This document shows, piece by piece, positions 51,165 to 61,215 of a DNA stretch of 64,000 nt; the stretch's first letter is position 1; every line of letters starts with the position of its first letter. The notes below the pieces were generated by a model. That model saw only the letters and a program-made list of their open reading frames with translations, made no database searches and was not told where the DNA came from. The stretch is from assembly GCA_001936135.1 (NCBI GenBank), contig CP012809.1, positions 1 through 64,000 of the forward strand, read 5' to 3'. The translations under genes and the position numbers were made by a program. Source of the stretch: Saccharomycopsis fibuligera x Saccharomycopsis cf. fibuligera. Taxonomy: Eukaryota > Ascomycota > Saccharomycetes > Ascoideales > Saccharomycopsidaceae.

Positions 51165-53456
51165 ATGGCCTCCACACACATTTACAACAATGACGCAATA
51201 GACGAAAACATTCTTGAAAATGATCAAGACGAAGAGGAAGAAGATGACGAGGAAGAAAACAATATTCAAACCAGTCAACCGGACGACGATGATGATAATG
51301 ACAATGACAATGATGGCGACGACGGAGACGATGGAGATGATGATGAAGAGATGGAAGACGACGATAATGACAATGACAATGACAATGAAGGCGATAATGA
51401 TGAAGACATGAACGATGATGATGAGGGAGATGCAGACGATGATAATGACGAAAATGAAAATGAAAACGACGAAGATGCTGAAGATGGTAAAGAAAGTAAA
51501 AATGTTTCAGTGAGGAAAACTACAGAAAGCAATATCTCCAACAATAATAACAATAACAATAATAATAATGACACCTCAAACGAAACCAAACAGAAAAACT
51601 TTGAACAGGCTAAACAGCTACTACAAGAGGATTTTGAAAACAACCAGCAAGAAGAACAACTATCCAGCAAACGAAAAATTCATGAAAATGGAAAAGAACC
51701 TGCTGAAAAAGATCCTCCAAAAAAACTGAAATTTGAGTCTGAAAATTCTGGAAAAGGAGTGATAGACAATGGATCTAAAAAGGACGGTGAAAACGAGTCC
51801 AAAGCATTAGAAAAGCCTACAGGTGCTTCGACGTCCACAACATCCACAACATCAGCATCAAAAAGCTCAATACCTCCAGAAAAGGTGAGAGAAAATTTAA
51901 TCTTACAAAGCAAAATTGCTGAAAATTTTGACATAATACCAAGCGTGGCGATTCCATACTCATCCCAAGTTCACTCACTAGCCCTTTCCGGCGGCTGCAA
52001 ATGGCTCTTCACTGGCGGTGAAGATGGATTTATTAGAAAATATGATTTTATTGCATCATTTGAAGGTCAAACTCCATTGACGGTGGCTCAAAGACATTCA
52101 CTTGTTGATTCAGTGACAAATGCCGGGGTAATTGTATCATATTGGGAAAATGAACAACCAGTGAAGAAGTCCCAACTTAAACTAAAGAAAAACGCATCAA
52201 ATAATGCCAACGAAACCTATGAGCCTAAACTATCACCGGTTTATTCACTAGCAGTGCAGTCTCAATCATTATGGTTGCTTTCTGGTTTGCGATCTGGTGG
52301 TATAACTCTTCAATCTCTAAGACATCAAGAAGGATCAATTCAAGCATATTTGAAAAAGCATACAGATACAATCAGCTCACTAAGATTGAATAACGATGAA
52401 AAGAGGTTGCTTAGTGGATCGTGGGATAAAAAGTTGTATGAATGGGATTTGGACACGGGGAAAGTGATTAATGATTATAAAGTAATTACTGGGCAAGTGC
52501 TGAATATTGAATATCGACCATTAAGCTCGTTGGAGATTGATACTTCAAAATACGCCCAACATGAAGACGATGATGACGATAATAAAAGCGACTTGATTAA
52601 AGACGATGATTATGATTCATTGTTTGGATCTGATGATGATGAAGATCAAACGAATGCTAACGAAAATGGTACTGCGGCTGCTAACGGCAACACCGAAAAG
52701 ACTCAAAACAACGATTCAGCAGTTAAAGTTGAATCTGCTGATGGCTCAGTAACTATCAAAGAGACCAACACTTCTTCCACCCAAAGCAACAATAAAAACG
52801 ACCAAAGTCGTGAAAACGTCTACAGCCAAACGGGTCTCGATAATAACATCTTTATGTCCTCAACCATCAATGGAATAATTAACATCTGGGACCGACGTAC
52901 TAACAAATCAGTAATTGATTTTAATGTCCCAAAAAACACACCACCATGGTGCATGTCCTCGACATGGTCTGCTGATGGTGAACGCATCTATGCAGGGCGT
53001 CGTAATAATGCCGTTGAAGAATTTGATTTAAAAATGCCATATTCAAATTTCCATAATCGTGAGCCCAATGTCGCCAAAACTCTCAAGTTCCCAAGTTTGT
53101 CGGGCCCAGTGTATACTGTTAAAGCATTGCCTAATAATCGCCATCTTTTATGTGGGTCTAATGATAATATCAGATTGTACGACTTGAGCCTCCATAGCAG
53201 TGCGTTGGGCAATACTGGTAGTAATAATTATAATAGTGGTGCAGGAGATGCGGCTAAAGCCAACAGTGGTGCTTCCACAACAACAAGAAGTGCCATTCCA
53301 TTTCAAATCATTCCAGGTCATCATGGTGGGGTATTGAGTAACATTTACGTTGACCCTACTTGTCGATTCATGATTAGTGCTAGTGGTGATCGAGGATGGC
53401 AAGGCGTAAGTACTGATGCAATGTTGATGTATGAAATCAAGACGTTGATGAAGTAG
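51165..53456 (+). CDS. SPT8: Spt8-like SAGA subunit, WD40 protein
   Basis: 763 residues. Residues 15-115 are extremely acidic Asp/Glu/Asn repeats, followed by an Asn run and a charged linker. WD40 repeats fill about 255-763, with a large acidic insertion near 465-560. Markers include YSSQVHSLALSGGCKWLFTGGEDGFIRKYDF, abbreviated here to its ends (YSSQVHSL and GGEDGFIRKYDF), SGSWDKKLYEWDLDTGK, NIWDRRTNKSVIDF and a final SASGDRGWQG. The acidic head plus WD40 body is the Spt8 layout. Spt8 helps SAGA deliver TBP to TATA promoters and is absent from the SLIK form. S. cerevisiae Spt8 is 602 residues, so this one is longer through low-complexity insertions. One CTG codon at 52500 lies in a WD repeat. 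Confidence 0.88.
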   Translation: MASTHIYNNDAIDENILENDQDEEEEDDEEENNIQTSQPDDDDDNDNDNDGDDGDDGDDDEEMEDDDNDNDNDNEGDNDEDMNDDDEGDADDDNDENENENDEDAEDGKESKNVSVRKTTESNISNNNNNNNNNNDTSNETKQKNFEQAKQLLQEDFENNQQEEQLSSKRKIHENGKEPAEKDPPKKLKFESENSGKGVIDNGSKKDGENESKALEKPTGASTSTTSTTSASKSSIPPEKVRENLILQSKIAENFDIIPSVAIPYSSQVHSLALSGGCKWLFTGGEDGFIRKYDFIASFEGQTPLTVAQRHSLVDSVTNAGVIVSYWENEQPVKKSQLKLKKNASNNANETYEPKLSPVYSLAVQSQSLWLLSGLRSGGITLQSLRHQEGSIQAYLKKHTDTISSLRLNNDEKRLLSGSWDKKLYEWDLDTGKVINDYKVITGQVLNIEYRPLSSLEIDTSKYAQHEDDDDDNKSDLIKDDDYDSLFGSDDDEDQTNANENGTAAANGNTEKTQNNDSAVKVESADGSVTIKETNTSSTQSNNKNDQSRENVYSQTGLDNNIFMSSTINGIINIWDRRTNKSVIDFNVPKNTPPWCMSSTWSADGERIYAGRRNNAVEEFDLKMPYSNFHNREPNVAKTLKFPSLSGPVYTVKALPNNRHLLCGSNDNIRLYDLSLHSSALGNTGSNNYNSGAGDAAKANSGASTTTRSAIPFQIIPGHHGGVLSNIYVDPTCRFMISASGDRGWQGVSTDAMLMYEIKTLMK

Positions 53457-54159
53457 GTTGTAGAGAAGGCACATAAATGTTGCTTGATTACTATTATAGT
53501 TTGAGAGTTCTTTAAAAAGTTTGTTTGTTTGTTTGTTTGTTTGTTTGTTTGTAATCTTTTAAAATGTACAATAGTAATACAGTAACAGTTTTGTAGAGTA
53601 TGTTGGAGTTTTTGTAAAACAGTTTTACGGCATAGCAGGTACGCGAGTTTTATTTCTTATACTATAGTGCAACGTTTGTCTGCGGTTGTTTTTTCTTTTT
53701 TTTACAGGACCACAATAAAAATCAAAACACGGCAAATTGCAAAGCCTGGATAAGTGTAGTAGAATATAAAACTGAAGACTATCTTTTTTGAGAATACAAT
53801 TTTTCATGTTTTTTTTCTAAATCATAGTTGTCAATAAAGACCAAAGAAGATTGAAAACAATTGAAGGAAAAAAAAAAAAAAAAAAAAAAAGAAAAAAAAG
53901 ATGGCAAATGACAAAAACCGACCAAAAATTTCAAACAAAAATGAATATAAACACAATAAGATACACAATAAAATTCTTGACAATCTCAATAAACCAAAAA
54001 AAACTCTAAATCCCAAATTATCTCAAGCCACAACGAAAAAGAGAAAAAATACAAAACATAGCCAAAAGTAACGCAGAAAATCGCAAAAGGAAAGAAACGT
54101 AAAAAAAAAAAAAAAAAAACCAGACAGGAGGAAAAGAACTCATACTAAAAAAAATTCAT
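53457..54159. other. Convergent intergenic region with TTTG tetranucleotide repeat
   Basis: A run of about eight TTTG units lies at 53519-53552, with A-runs at 53869-53898 and 54100-54118. No gene is seen. Confidence 0.55.
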
Positions 54160-56586
54160 TCATGAAAAAACCTTATTACTAAACTCATGGAAACTATCCT
54201 TAACATGCTCAATGCTAAACATTTCTCCGATATAACCAATCTGCTTGCTGTTGTTCTGTACTGCCACTTTGATACCTGCTTGAAAATTGCGGCCAAAACT
54301 AAACAACTCTCTGGAAACATGGTTCCCCAAATTGCCCAAATAGCCAATGTTCAAATTATACAGTCTTAATGAATAATTATTGGCGGCATAAATATTCACC
54401 AAGATTGATACAATGCCAATTATTACACTAATTTTAATAAAACGGTAATGTTTAAAGTACCTGAACAATTGAGAATTCTTGTTCGTCAAAGGATACAAAA
54501 TCATTCGGAAATAGTTGGTATTGTTGCTGTTATTGCTGTTTTTGCTGCTATTTCTCTTCTTTACTGATTTTATTTCCGCTTCCGTTGCTGCCTTTTTGGC
54601 CTTTCTTTCCTTCATTAACAAATTAAACTGTCTTAATTGTTCCTCCTTTTCACGTTTTTGCTCAAGTATTGCTTCTTCATACTGCTTATCAAAGATTGCT
54701 TGAGCAGCAGCTAAACTTGTAATATTTGGCTCAGTGGCATACTTGGAAGTGTTTTTCAAAACAGAATATTGACTGATATCAATTCTCAATTGATACTTCT
54801 CATCATTTGATCGTTCAAAAATCTTGAAATTTTCAATTGCATCAACTTTATCAAAAATAGGATAATTCTGCATCAATTCATTAGTTTTACTGAAAAGTTC
54901 AAAATATTTTCCACTGCTGCTTGTATGTTTTTCTTGCGCTTTGGTGCCGCTATTGCTGCTATTGGAGAAATCGGATATCAAATGGGACAAAATATTATGC
55001 AAATAGTCAAAATTTATTAACTGGATATCGTTGTCATCATAGCCAATAAATTCACTATTAGATAACGACGAAGTTTTCTGATACTGGCTAGCAGTGATTG
55101 ATGAACCATCATAATGGTTACTATCGAGATTAATAGTATTACTCATGCTACTATCATGTCTATCAAACTTTGGTGGAGTAGCACTGTCCTGCTTATGATC
55201 AGACTCAGTACCTGAATCCTCAGTAATATTTGTGCTATTATTACTAAGCATACTTTCTGCAAGAGTATCACTTTCGCTCAAGTAAGATCCGCTTATACTT
55301 TCTGTGTTGCTATTGATCTTATTGTAAATGTTTTCAAAGATTAAATTGAGGATTTGGTTTTTGTTGAGAAGGAGAATCTCCGCATAAAGATAAATGGAAT
55401 TATAAATGACGCTGGTGCCGTTAGATAACAAGTAATCAAATATATAGCAAATACTATTGTAGTCACTAACATCATGGGTGAATAATGTGATGATTGAAGA
55501 TAATGAATAGAAAGGTTTCAAATTGTTTAGAATCTTGAAAAAATTATAATCCTTCTGATAAATAATCAATAATATCAAATTCAAATGATGTACTGATGAG
55601 TTGATTGATGGCATCATATAGTCTCTCAAATGCAATAATGTCAAACGTTCCAAAAATACAAATGACTTGTTTAGGTTATTATCAAACACTAATAACACAA
55701 GTTGTGCAATATCATGATATCCTTGATAATATGCCAAGTTGGGATACTTGCGAAGTATCTTGATAATCAATTGACTCAAATTTACTCTCAACCTGGCAAT
55801 GGTTTCATTTTTTGGATCTTTGACTTTTGGATAATGTGAAAACGATCTATTAATATCCAATTGAACTTGGGCTTCGTCTTTATGCGGTTCGGCCAAAGAG
55901 TGATCAAACACTAATAGATTATTACCACTTTTTCCAATGCTGTCAATATCATCGATTCCTAAAAAGAAGCACCATACTTTTGATCTTAGCTCATTGTTGA
56001 TAAGACCTTCTCTAGAAACAGATAAAGTTGCTAGTAAATTAGCATCATGTAAAGAAAGCGCTGTCTTGATGCTTGATATTTTTAAATCTTTTCGATCTTT
56101 AGATAATGGATAATTTAAAAAAACCGATTTGCCAATATCGGTAAACTCCATATTTACCCAATCTGGATTATTGCTACTGGTGTTTGAGTGATTATAAGTA
56201 TTGCTGCCAATGAGCTTTCCCTTATTAAATGGTAAAGCTTCATCATACTCGGGCAATGATCTGACAGAGTTTAATGGTTCAGAGATAGCCGAATGATGCT
56301 CATCTTGATTCGACAATCCTTGCTTCTTAGCAATACTTGGGTCTTTGTCTCTCTCAGCGCCATTACCGTAATTATTAAAATCTGCTTCTTCTGATGAAAC
56401 CGCTGATTGCTTAAACGGCTGTTGGGTTAAGCGCTGTGATTGTATTTCCTGTTGCCCTTCAAGTTCAGTTTCGAAACTAATGCCTTGATTACCGCTGCCG
56501 CTGGAGTTCTCGAGGATCTGGTCGCTGTCGGAGTCGCTGGCCAATACGTTATAAAAATTCTGGCTCCTGGACAAGGAGTTAGACAT
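54160..56586 (-). CDS. GYP8: Gyp8-like Rab GTPase-activating protein (TBC domain, membrane anchor)
   Basis: I start at ATG 56586 (MSNSLSRSQN), giving 808 residues; the frame is open 23 codons upstream. The TBC domain spans about 185-440. It has the entry motif LRSKVWCFFLGI, an arginine-finger motif around LDINRSF and the glutamine finger in LAYYQGYHDI, so GAP activity is expected. A long Ser/Asn-rich insertion follows, then a Lys/Glu-rich coiled segment near 640-690 and a transmembrane helix at about 715-737 with a ~70-residue tail. Yeast Gyp8 and human TBC1D20 are membrane-anchored GAPs for Ypt1/Rab1 at the ER-Golgi. S. cerevisiae Gyp8 is shorter (497), the extra length here being low-complexity linker. 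A CT-repeat lies just upstream. Confidence 0.87.
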   Translation of the reverse strand: MSNSLSRSQNFYNVLASDSDSDQILENSSGSGNQGISFETELEGQQEIQSQRLTQQPFKQSAVSSEEADFNNYGNGAERDKDPSIAKKQGLSNQDEHHSAISEPLNSVRSLPEYDEALPFNKGKLIGSNTYNHSNTSSNNPDWVNMEFTDIGKSVFLNYPLSKDRKDLKISSIKTALSLHDANLLATLSVSREGLINNELRSKVWCFFLGIDDIDSIGKSGNNLLVFDHSLAEPHKDEAQVQLDINRSFSHYPKVKDPKNETIARLRVNLSQLIIKILRKYPNLAYYQGYHDIAQLVLLVFDNNLNKSFVFLERLTLLHLRDYMMPSINSSVHHLNLILLIIYQKDYNFFKILNNLKPFYSLSSIITLFTHDVSDYNSICYIFDYLLSNGTSVIYNSIYLYAEILLLNKNQILNLIFENIYNKINSNTESISGSYLSESDTLAESMLSNNSTNITEDSGTESDHKQDSATPPKFDRHDSSMSNTINLDSNHYDGSSITASQYQKTSSLSNSEFIGYDDNDIQLINFDYLHNILSHLISDFSNSSNSGTKAQEKHTSSSGKYFELFSKTNELMQNYPIFDKVDAIENFKIFERSNDEKYQLRIDISQYSVLKNTSKYATEPNITSLAAAQAIFDKQYEEAILEQKREKEEQLRQFNLLMKERKAKKAATEAEIKSVKKRNSSKNSNNSNNTNYFRMILYPLTNKNSQLFRYFKHYRFIKISVIIGIVSILVNIYAANNYSLRLYNLNIGYLGNLGNHVSRELFSFGRNFQAGIKVAVQNNSKQIGYIGEMFSIEHVKDSFHEFSNKVFS

Positions 56587-56711
56587 TTCCAAATGGGTAG
56601 TTCTATATATATATGTATAAAAACGAAATAAGGAAAGCGATGGTGGTGACGGCACTGCAAGACAAAGAACTCTGGAGATGAGTTTCGTTTATCTCTGTCT
56701 TTCTCTGCCTG

Positions 56712-56756
<45 letters not shown>

Positions 56757-57207
56757 CTTTTCCTCTATGTAATACACACGGCTGGGACGGTTTTCCTTCG
56801 TTTTCCAGCGCTAGCAAATCAGTCTCCGGGCAGCGGTGCCACCTGCACTTCGGTTGTGTGCCCCGCAGGCCATCGCTGCCCATCGGAGCAAACCAGTTGA
56901 CATGTTTACGATAACCACCATAGCATATAGATATACAATAGCGTACTTACACCAGGATACAGACTAACAAACATAAAAATGTATTAAAAATGCTCTAAAG
57001 TATCCCAGAAATCAAATAAATATTGATAAAAAAAATGCCAAGAATCAAATGCTGTAAGAGATAAACTAACAAAAAAGATCAAAAATAAGAAAAAAGCAAA
57101 GAGGAAAAAGAAGTAAACATAACAAAAGAGAATGAGTGGATATAAAATATGATGGTACAATATTGTGATGGCAGTCAACGCATACTAAAACTAGTTCAGG
57201 CATAAAC
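56587..57207. promoter_or_regulatory. GYP8 upstream region with CT dinucleotide repeat
   Basis: A (CT)n tract at 56711-56760 lies about 130 bp upstream of the GYP8 ATG and could be a promoter element or part of a 5' UTR. The rest is BUD20 3' sequence. No gene is seen. Confidence 0.5.
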
Positions 57208-57705
57208 TTAAGCTTCAATTTCCATGCTTACTGGAGCATCGAGTTGTTGTGGCTGCAGCTGAGGTTGTTGATCGTCAGTGATTACTGCATCTTTGTCATC
57301 TTGTTTCTTGTGGCCTTTGATATGATCCTTCTTTTTTTCCAAATTTATGGTTTGTTTCACAAGGCTGTCCATCACAGTTTTATTCTGATTATTTTTGTTG
57401 AGATATTTTTCCACGCTGTTACCAGCAGCGGCATCAGCTTCAAGTTGAGTGTAAGGACCTTCCTTGATAAGCTTCAACCTTCTCTTATGGACCTTGGATT
57501 TTCTATGAGTAATCAAAGCGTGTTCATTTTGAAGATATTTGGCACATTCAATACAGTAAAATTGGCCCATACCTGGCATGTCTTCCTGAAGTGGCTGGTT
57601 GCGGTATTGGTGAATGGATTTTTCAGTAGACAAGTCTTCAAAGATCTGATCAATGTTCTTGACGCGACGCTTGGTCTTGAATCTCATAGTTGTAAGTTTA
57701 CCCAT
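57208..57705 (-). CDS. BUD20: Bud20, zinc-finger pre-60S export factor
   Basis: 165 residues, as in S. cerevisiae (166). A basic N-terminus (MRFKTKRRVKNIDQIFEDL) is followed by a C2H2 zinc finger at 51-73 (Cys51, Cys54, His67, His73) embedded in VHKRRLKLIKEGPYTQLEADAAAG, a Bud20/ZNF593 signature. The C-tail is acidic and Gln-rich. Bud20 is a shuttling factor that joins late nuclear pre-60S particles and helps their export. It is divergent from RPL10, and the shared promoter carries PAC- and RRPE-like elements. Confidence 0.95.
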   Translation of the reverse strand: MGKLTTMRFKTKRRVKNIDQIFEDLSTEKSIHQYRNQPLQEDMPGMGQFYCIECAKYLQNEHALITHRKSKVHKRRLKLIKEGPYTQLEADAAAGNSVEKYLNKNNQNKTVMDSLVKQTINLEKKKDHIKGHKKQDDKDAVITDDQQPQLQPQQLDAPVSMEIEA

Positions 57706-58319
57706 TATGCTCGTGTTTATATGTGTGTTTATTTATAGGCTGAGATGGCAAAGCTAGTGTTAAGTCCGTATTACTTTGGTATTACTTTAGTATCACTTTG
57801 GTATCCCTATGGTATTATAGTTATGCAGTTGTACTTTGTACTAATATTACGGCAATTTGCAGGGAAAAATTTTTTTTTTTTATTTTTCCCATCGCGATGA
57901 GATGATTTCGGACAAGGGGTAAAACCCACTACCATGTGATTATAATGTGATTATCATCTGACCTCTTTGAGGGCGCAACTCTGCTTATTCCCGTCTGTGC
58001 AAAGTCACAAACTGGTTGATATAACATGTGCTTGTCAGCTGCCCCATAGTTAACTCCAGTCAGCTGATATTATCACGTGCCTCTCGGCGAGAGAAAAAGA
58101 AAAAATTCGGAAATTTGTCAGCTGCAGTCTGATTTCTAATCTGTTACCCGCTCCAACAGCCATTCCGCTGAGCACTCGCAGCGTCTTTTTTTTTTTTTCT
58201 CGTTTTGCATTTTTATGTTTTGCACCCAGCAATAACAAAAACCTCTTGATATTGGTTCCCTTTACTTCAAGCTTCAAGCTATAATACATAACTAATAATT
58301 ATCAAAAAATCAGTTCAAG
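57706..58319. promoter_or_regulatory. Bidirectional promoter BUD20 / RPL10
   Basis: Contains an RRPE-like GGAAAAATTTT (57863-57873), a perfect PAC match GCGATGAGAT (57894-57903) and TCACGTG (58073-58079). PAC and RRPE lie nearer BUD20; the E-box lies nearer RPL10, about 240 bp upstream of its ATG. Tuned expression of a 60S assembly factor and a 60S protein from one region is inferred. Confidence 0.6.
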
Positions 58320-59462
58320 ATGGCCAGAAGAGTATGTTGTCGTTTCAGCTATTCAATCACTTTAAGATATGTTGCAACCGCTATGTTATGTTATAATGTC
58401 AAGAAACCGATATTATCGGGCATAAAAAAGATCGAATGGCAAAACAAAATTAGAAATCAAAAAATTGCAAATTCTGGAAATTTTCACAACTGTATCGAGC
58501 AACAGTAAAGTAAATCAACGAAATACCCTTACTCAAGCATAAATAATACAATTATATTTCAATATAATCATTTACAACATATTTGGAAGCATCAATATTC
58601 GGTGTTACATTTTGAAGTTACCAAACAAAAGTAAAGCAAATGTTACACCGCACTTTACAATTAGTAATCACCGAAAACTATTGCAATCACACTATAACGA
58701 ACCATTTTGCCACTCATTTGCCATTCCACATTCATAATCAAGCCAAGCAACATTATCTATCCCTATCAAACATCCAACATATTACACTGAACAAATTACT
58801 AACTTCTATTTTAGCCAGCTAGATGTTACAGATACTGTAAAAACAAGCCATACCCAAAGTCTAGATACAACAGAGGTGTCCCAGATGCCAAGATCAGAAT
58901 CTACGATTTAGGTAAAAAGAAGGCCACTGTTGATGAATTCCCATTGTGTATCCACTTGGTTTCTAACGAATTGGAACAATTGTCTTCTGAAGCTTTGGAA
59001 GCTGCTCGTATTTGTGCTAACAAGTACATCACCAAGGTTTCTGGTAGAGATTCTTTCCACTTGAGAGTCAGAGTCCACCCATTCCACGTTTTGAGAATCA
59101 ACAAGATGTTGTCTTGTGCCGGTGCCGATAGATTACAACAAGGTATGAGAGGTGCTTGGGGTAAACCACACGGTTTGGCTGCCAGAGTTGACATTGGTCA
59201 AATTATTTTCTCTGTTAGAACCAAAGACAGCAACAAAGATGTTGCTATTGAAGGTTTGAGAAGAGCTAGATACAAGTTCCCAGGTCAACAAAGAATTATT
59301 CTTTCCAAGAAATGGGGTTTCACCAGTTTGAACAGAGAAGACTACTTGGTCAAGAGAAACGCTAACGAAGTCAAAGATGACGGTGCTTACGTTAAATTCT
59401 TGTCCAAGAAAGGTTCTTTGCAAAGAAACTTCCAAGAATTCCCAGACTACTTCTTGGCTTAA
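58320..59462 (+). CDS. RPL10: 60S ribosomal protein L10 (uL16), one intron
   Basis: Exon 1 (58320-58331, MARR) and exon 2 (58815-59462) encode 219 residues; S. cerevisiae Rpl10 has 221. The 483-nt intron has donor GTATGT, branch TACTAAC at 58797-58803 and acceptor TAG. The joined start [20 protein letters not shown] is the family sequence. Conserved blocks include [37 protein letters not shown] and GQRIIF-like regions. uL16 is loaded late in the cytoplasm and drives release of the export adaptor Nmd3 and of Tif6. The intron is notable because the S. cerevisiae gene has none. No in-frame CTG was seen. Start and splice sites are well supported by protein identity. Confidence 0.97.
58332..58814 (+). 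other. RPL10 intron
   Basis: 483 nt, GTATGT donor, TACTAAC branch 11 nt before the TAG acceptor. Scanned for C/D-box-like pairs; none seen. Confidence 0.93.
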
Positions 59463-59630
59463 GTTTGTTAAGTATATAATATTGAAATGAATATTTTATC
59501 TTGATTTATTGTATCATTTATTGAATATTAAATTGTAGATCATTGAGTATCGTATGCAACTTTAACGTCACGCAGAACATACATAGAGTAAGTAGTAAAG
59601 AACCATAGACAACCCATATATTGAGAACCC

Positions 59631-60419
59631 TCACATAACTAAACGGACATAAGCTAAAATCAAGGCAAAAGTACCGGTACAAACACCAATCAACCATTGC
59701 ATAACTTGTGTCTTTACACTATCGATTTGCATTTTCATATTACTTATTTCTTGGTCAATTCTTGTATCAGTTTCCTTGATATGCAAATTATGCATGGAAC
59801 TTTCTTCTTTGATTCTTCCTTTTTCCAAACTCAAATCCAATCTAACGCCTGCTTGAGTTTTGCTGATTTCTTCTCTTAGCTTTTGTCTTAATTTTTCCAA
59901 CTCTAATCTCACACGTTCATATTCATTGTTGATATTATACAACTCGCTTTTATCAAGTGATTGCAACTCCCCCTTTAACTTGACAAAGTCGACTTTTTGT
60001 TTGTATGATAACGTAGATAACGTTTCCTTGGTGACTAAGTCATCAATCAATGAATCTATACCTTTGTTTATAGCCATTGAAATGATTTTAATCACGGTTT
60101 CTGACTGTTGCTTGTTGAAATTACTAGCGACTAACTCATCATTGAATTTTTTGGTATCAAAAGGAATACGCTCTTCGTCGTCTAACCTTCTAGCAGTCGT
60201 GGAAAATTGTCTCTGCTGATACTGATATTGATATTGATATTGATATTGATACGGGTTTTGGTGGCGTCGAGCGAGCGGAGCACCATATGCGCTAACAGCA
60301 GTAGCAGCGGCAGTTTTTGGCGATGATGACATGGCGGAGTTGATGGAGTTGATATTGATATGATGGTGAAGGGAGCTCCTAAGCAAGGAGTATTGGCGTA
60401 TGCCGGGTTTGTTGATCAT
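59631..60419 (-). CDS. FMP32: Fmp32-like mitochondrial coiled-coil protein (DUF1640/CCDC90)
   Basis: 262 residues. A mitochondrial presequence-like N-terminus (basic, Ser/Arg-rich) includes a (Tyr-Gln) repeat near 58-68, encoded by a GATATT hexanucleotide tandem at 60217-60250. QFSTTARR near 70 looks like a processing region. The DUF1640 domain runs from about 85 to 258: a helical head, a long coiled coil and a final transmembrane helix (about 240-259). Family members include yeast Fmp32 (YFL046W), linked to cytochrome c oxidase assembly and proline metabolism, and human MCUR1/CCDC90B. Inner-membrane location is expected. It is divergent from REX2, another mitochondrial gene. Confidence 0.9.
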   Translation of the reverse strand: MINKPGIRQYSLLRSSLHHHININSINSAMSSSPKTAAATAVSAYGAPLARRHQNPYQYQYQYQYQYQQRQFSTTARRLDDEERIPFDTKKFNDELVASNFNKQQSETVIKIISMAINKGIDSLIDDLVTKETLSTLSYKQKVDFVKLKGELQSLDKSELYNINNEYERVRLELEKLRQKLREEISKTQAGVRLDLSLEKGRIKEESSMHNLHIKETDTRIDQEISNMKMQIDSVKTQVMQWLIGVCTGTFALILAYVRLVM

Positions 60420-61102
60420 GGCTGGTGATACTGGTGAGCTTGAGCTATGTTGAATAGGCAGCAGAAGAATAGCAGCAGAAAGTTGTAACAGTGTATCTGA
60501 TCCAGATGTAGGATGGAGATCTCCAAAACACCAGAGACAGCAACGCTTATGGCGACAGTGTGCCGCACTGTAGCTGTTATTACTGTGGTTTTTTTGTTTT
60601 CCGTCTTTCTGTCGCCAATATTTTTACCCGGACACTAGACCAACATGAGTATCAGGGTTACCCTTTGCACGAGGATACACCACATGCAGTGTACAGCACA
60701 CTGTAATACCCAACATGAGGCAAGAAATACGCAAACGTCGTGTCCCCAAACCGTGAGTTGTGTCCTTCTAAGATTGCACGTAAAAGCTTTGGTTTGGGGC
60801 ACAATGTGAAAGTTCTGCTCTAAAGTATATATGTATGGCTCTTCTCAATAACAAACGCCTCATAAGGCGTGTAACCTGGCAGCTGCCTTGTGCTCTAGCA
60901 TGCTGAAAAATTCATTTTTCACATTTCAGCGGAGGAAAAACTGTTTTTTTTTATTTGTTTTTTGCTCTGTGCAGAGATGGGTTGAGCATTGAGTTTGGGG
61001 TTCATATATGCGGTAACTATAGGTATAGATCAATTGAGCCAACCAAGTGAATACCTCACAAGAATATAAAAAGCATCCGATTCCAGCCATTTTATTTAGT
61101 TA
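60420..61102. promoter_or_regulatory. Divergent promoter region FMP32 / REX2
   Basis: 683 bp between the start codons of two genes with mitochondrial roles. A GTATATATGTATG stretch near 60825 could serve as a TATA element. No other gene is seen. Confidence 0.45.
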
Positions 61103-61182
61103 ATGACTATTCTTGCTAAACCGGTGTTGCGCTATTCTCACATTACTGCTAGAAGCTTCTCTACAAAGATACCTGGCTGCTT

Positions 61183-61215
<33 letters not shown>

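Noticed and set aside
51275-51670. 131-codon Ser-rich frame antisense to SPT8
   Set aside because: It is the reverse complement of the Asp/Glu codon repeats of the SPT8 acidic region.
58332-58814. snoRNA in the RPL10 or RPL26 introns
   Set aside because: Scanned for C and D boxes; no suitable pair was seen in either intron.
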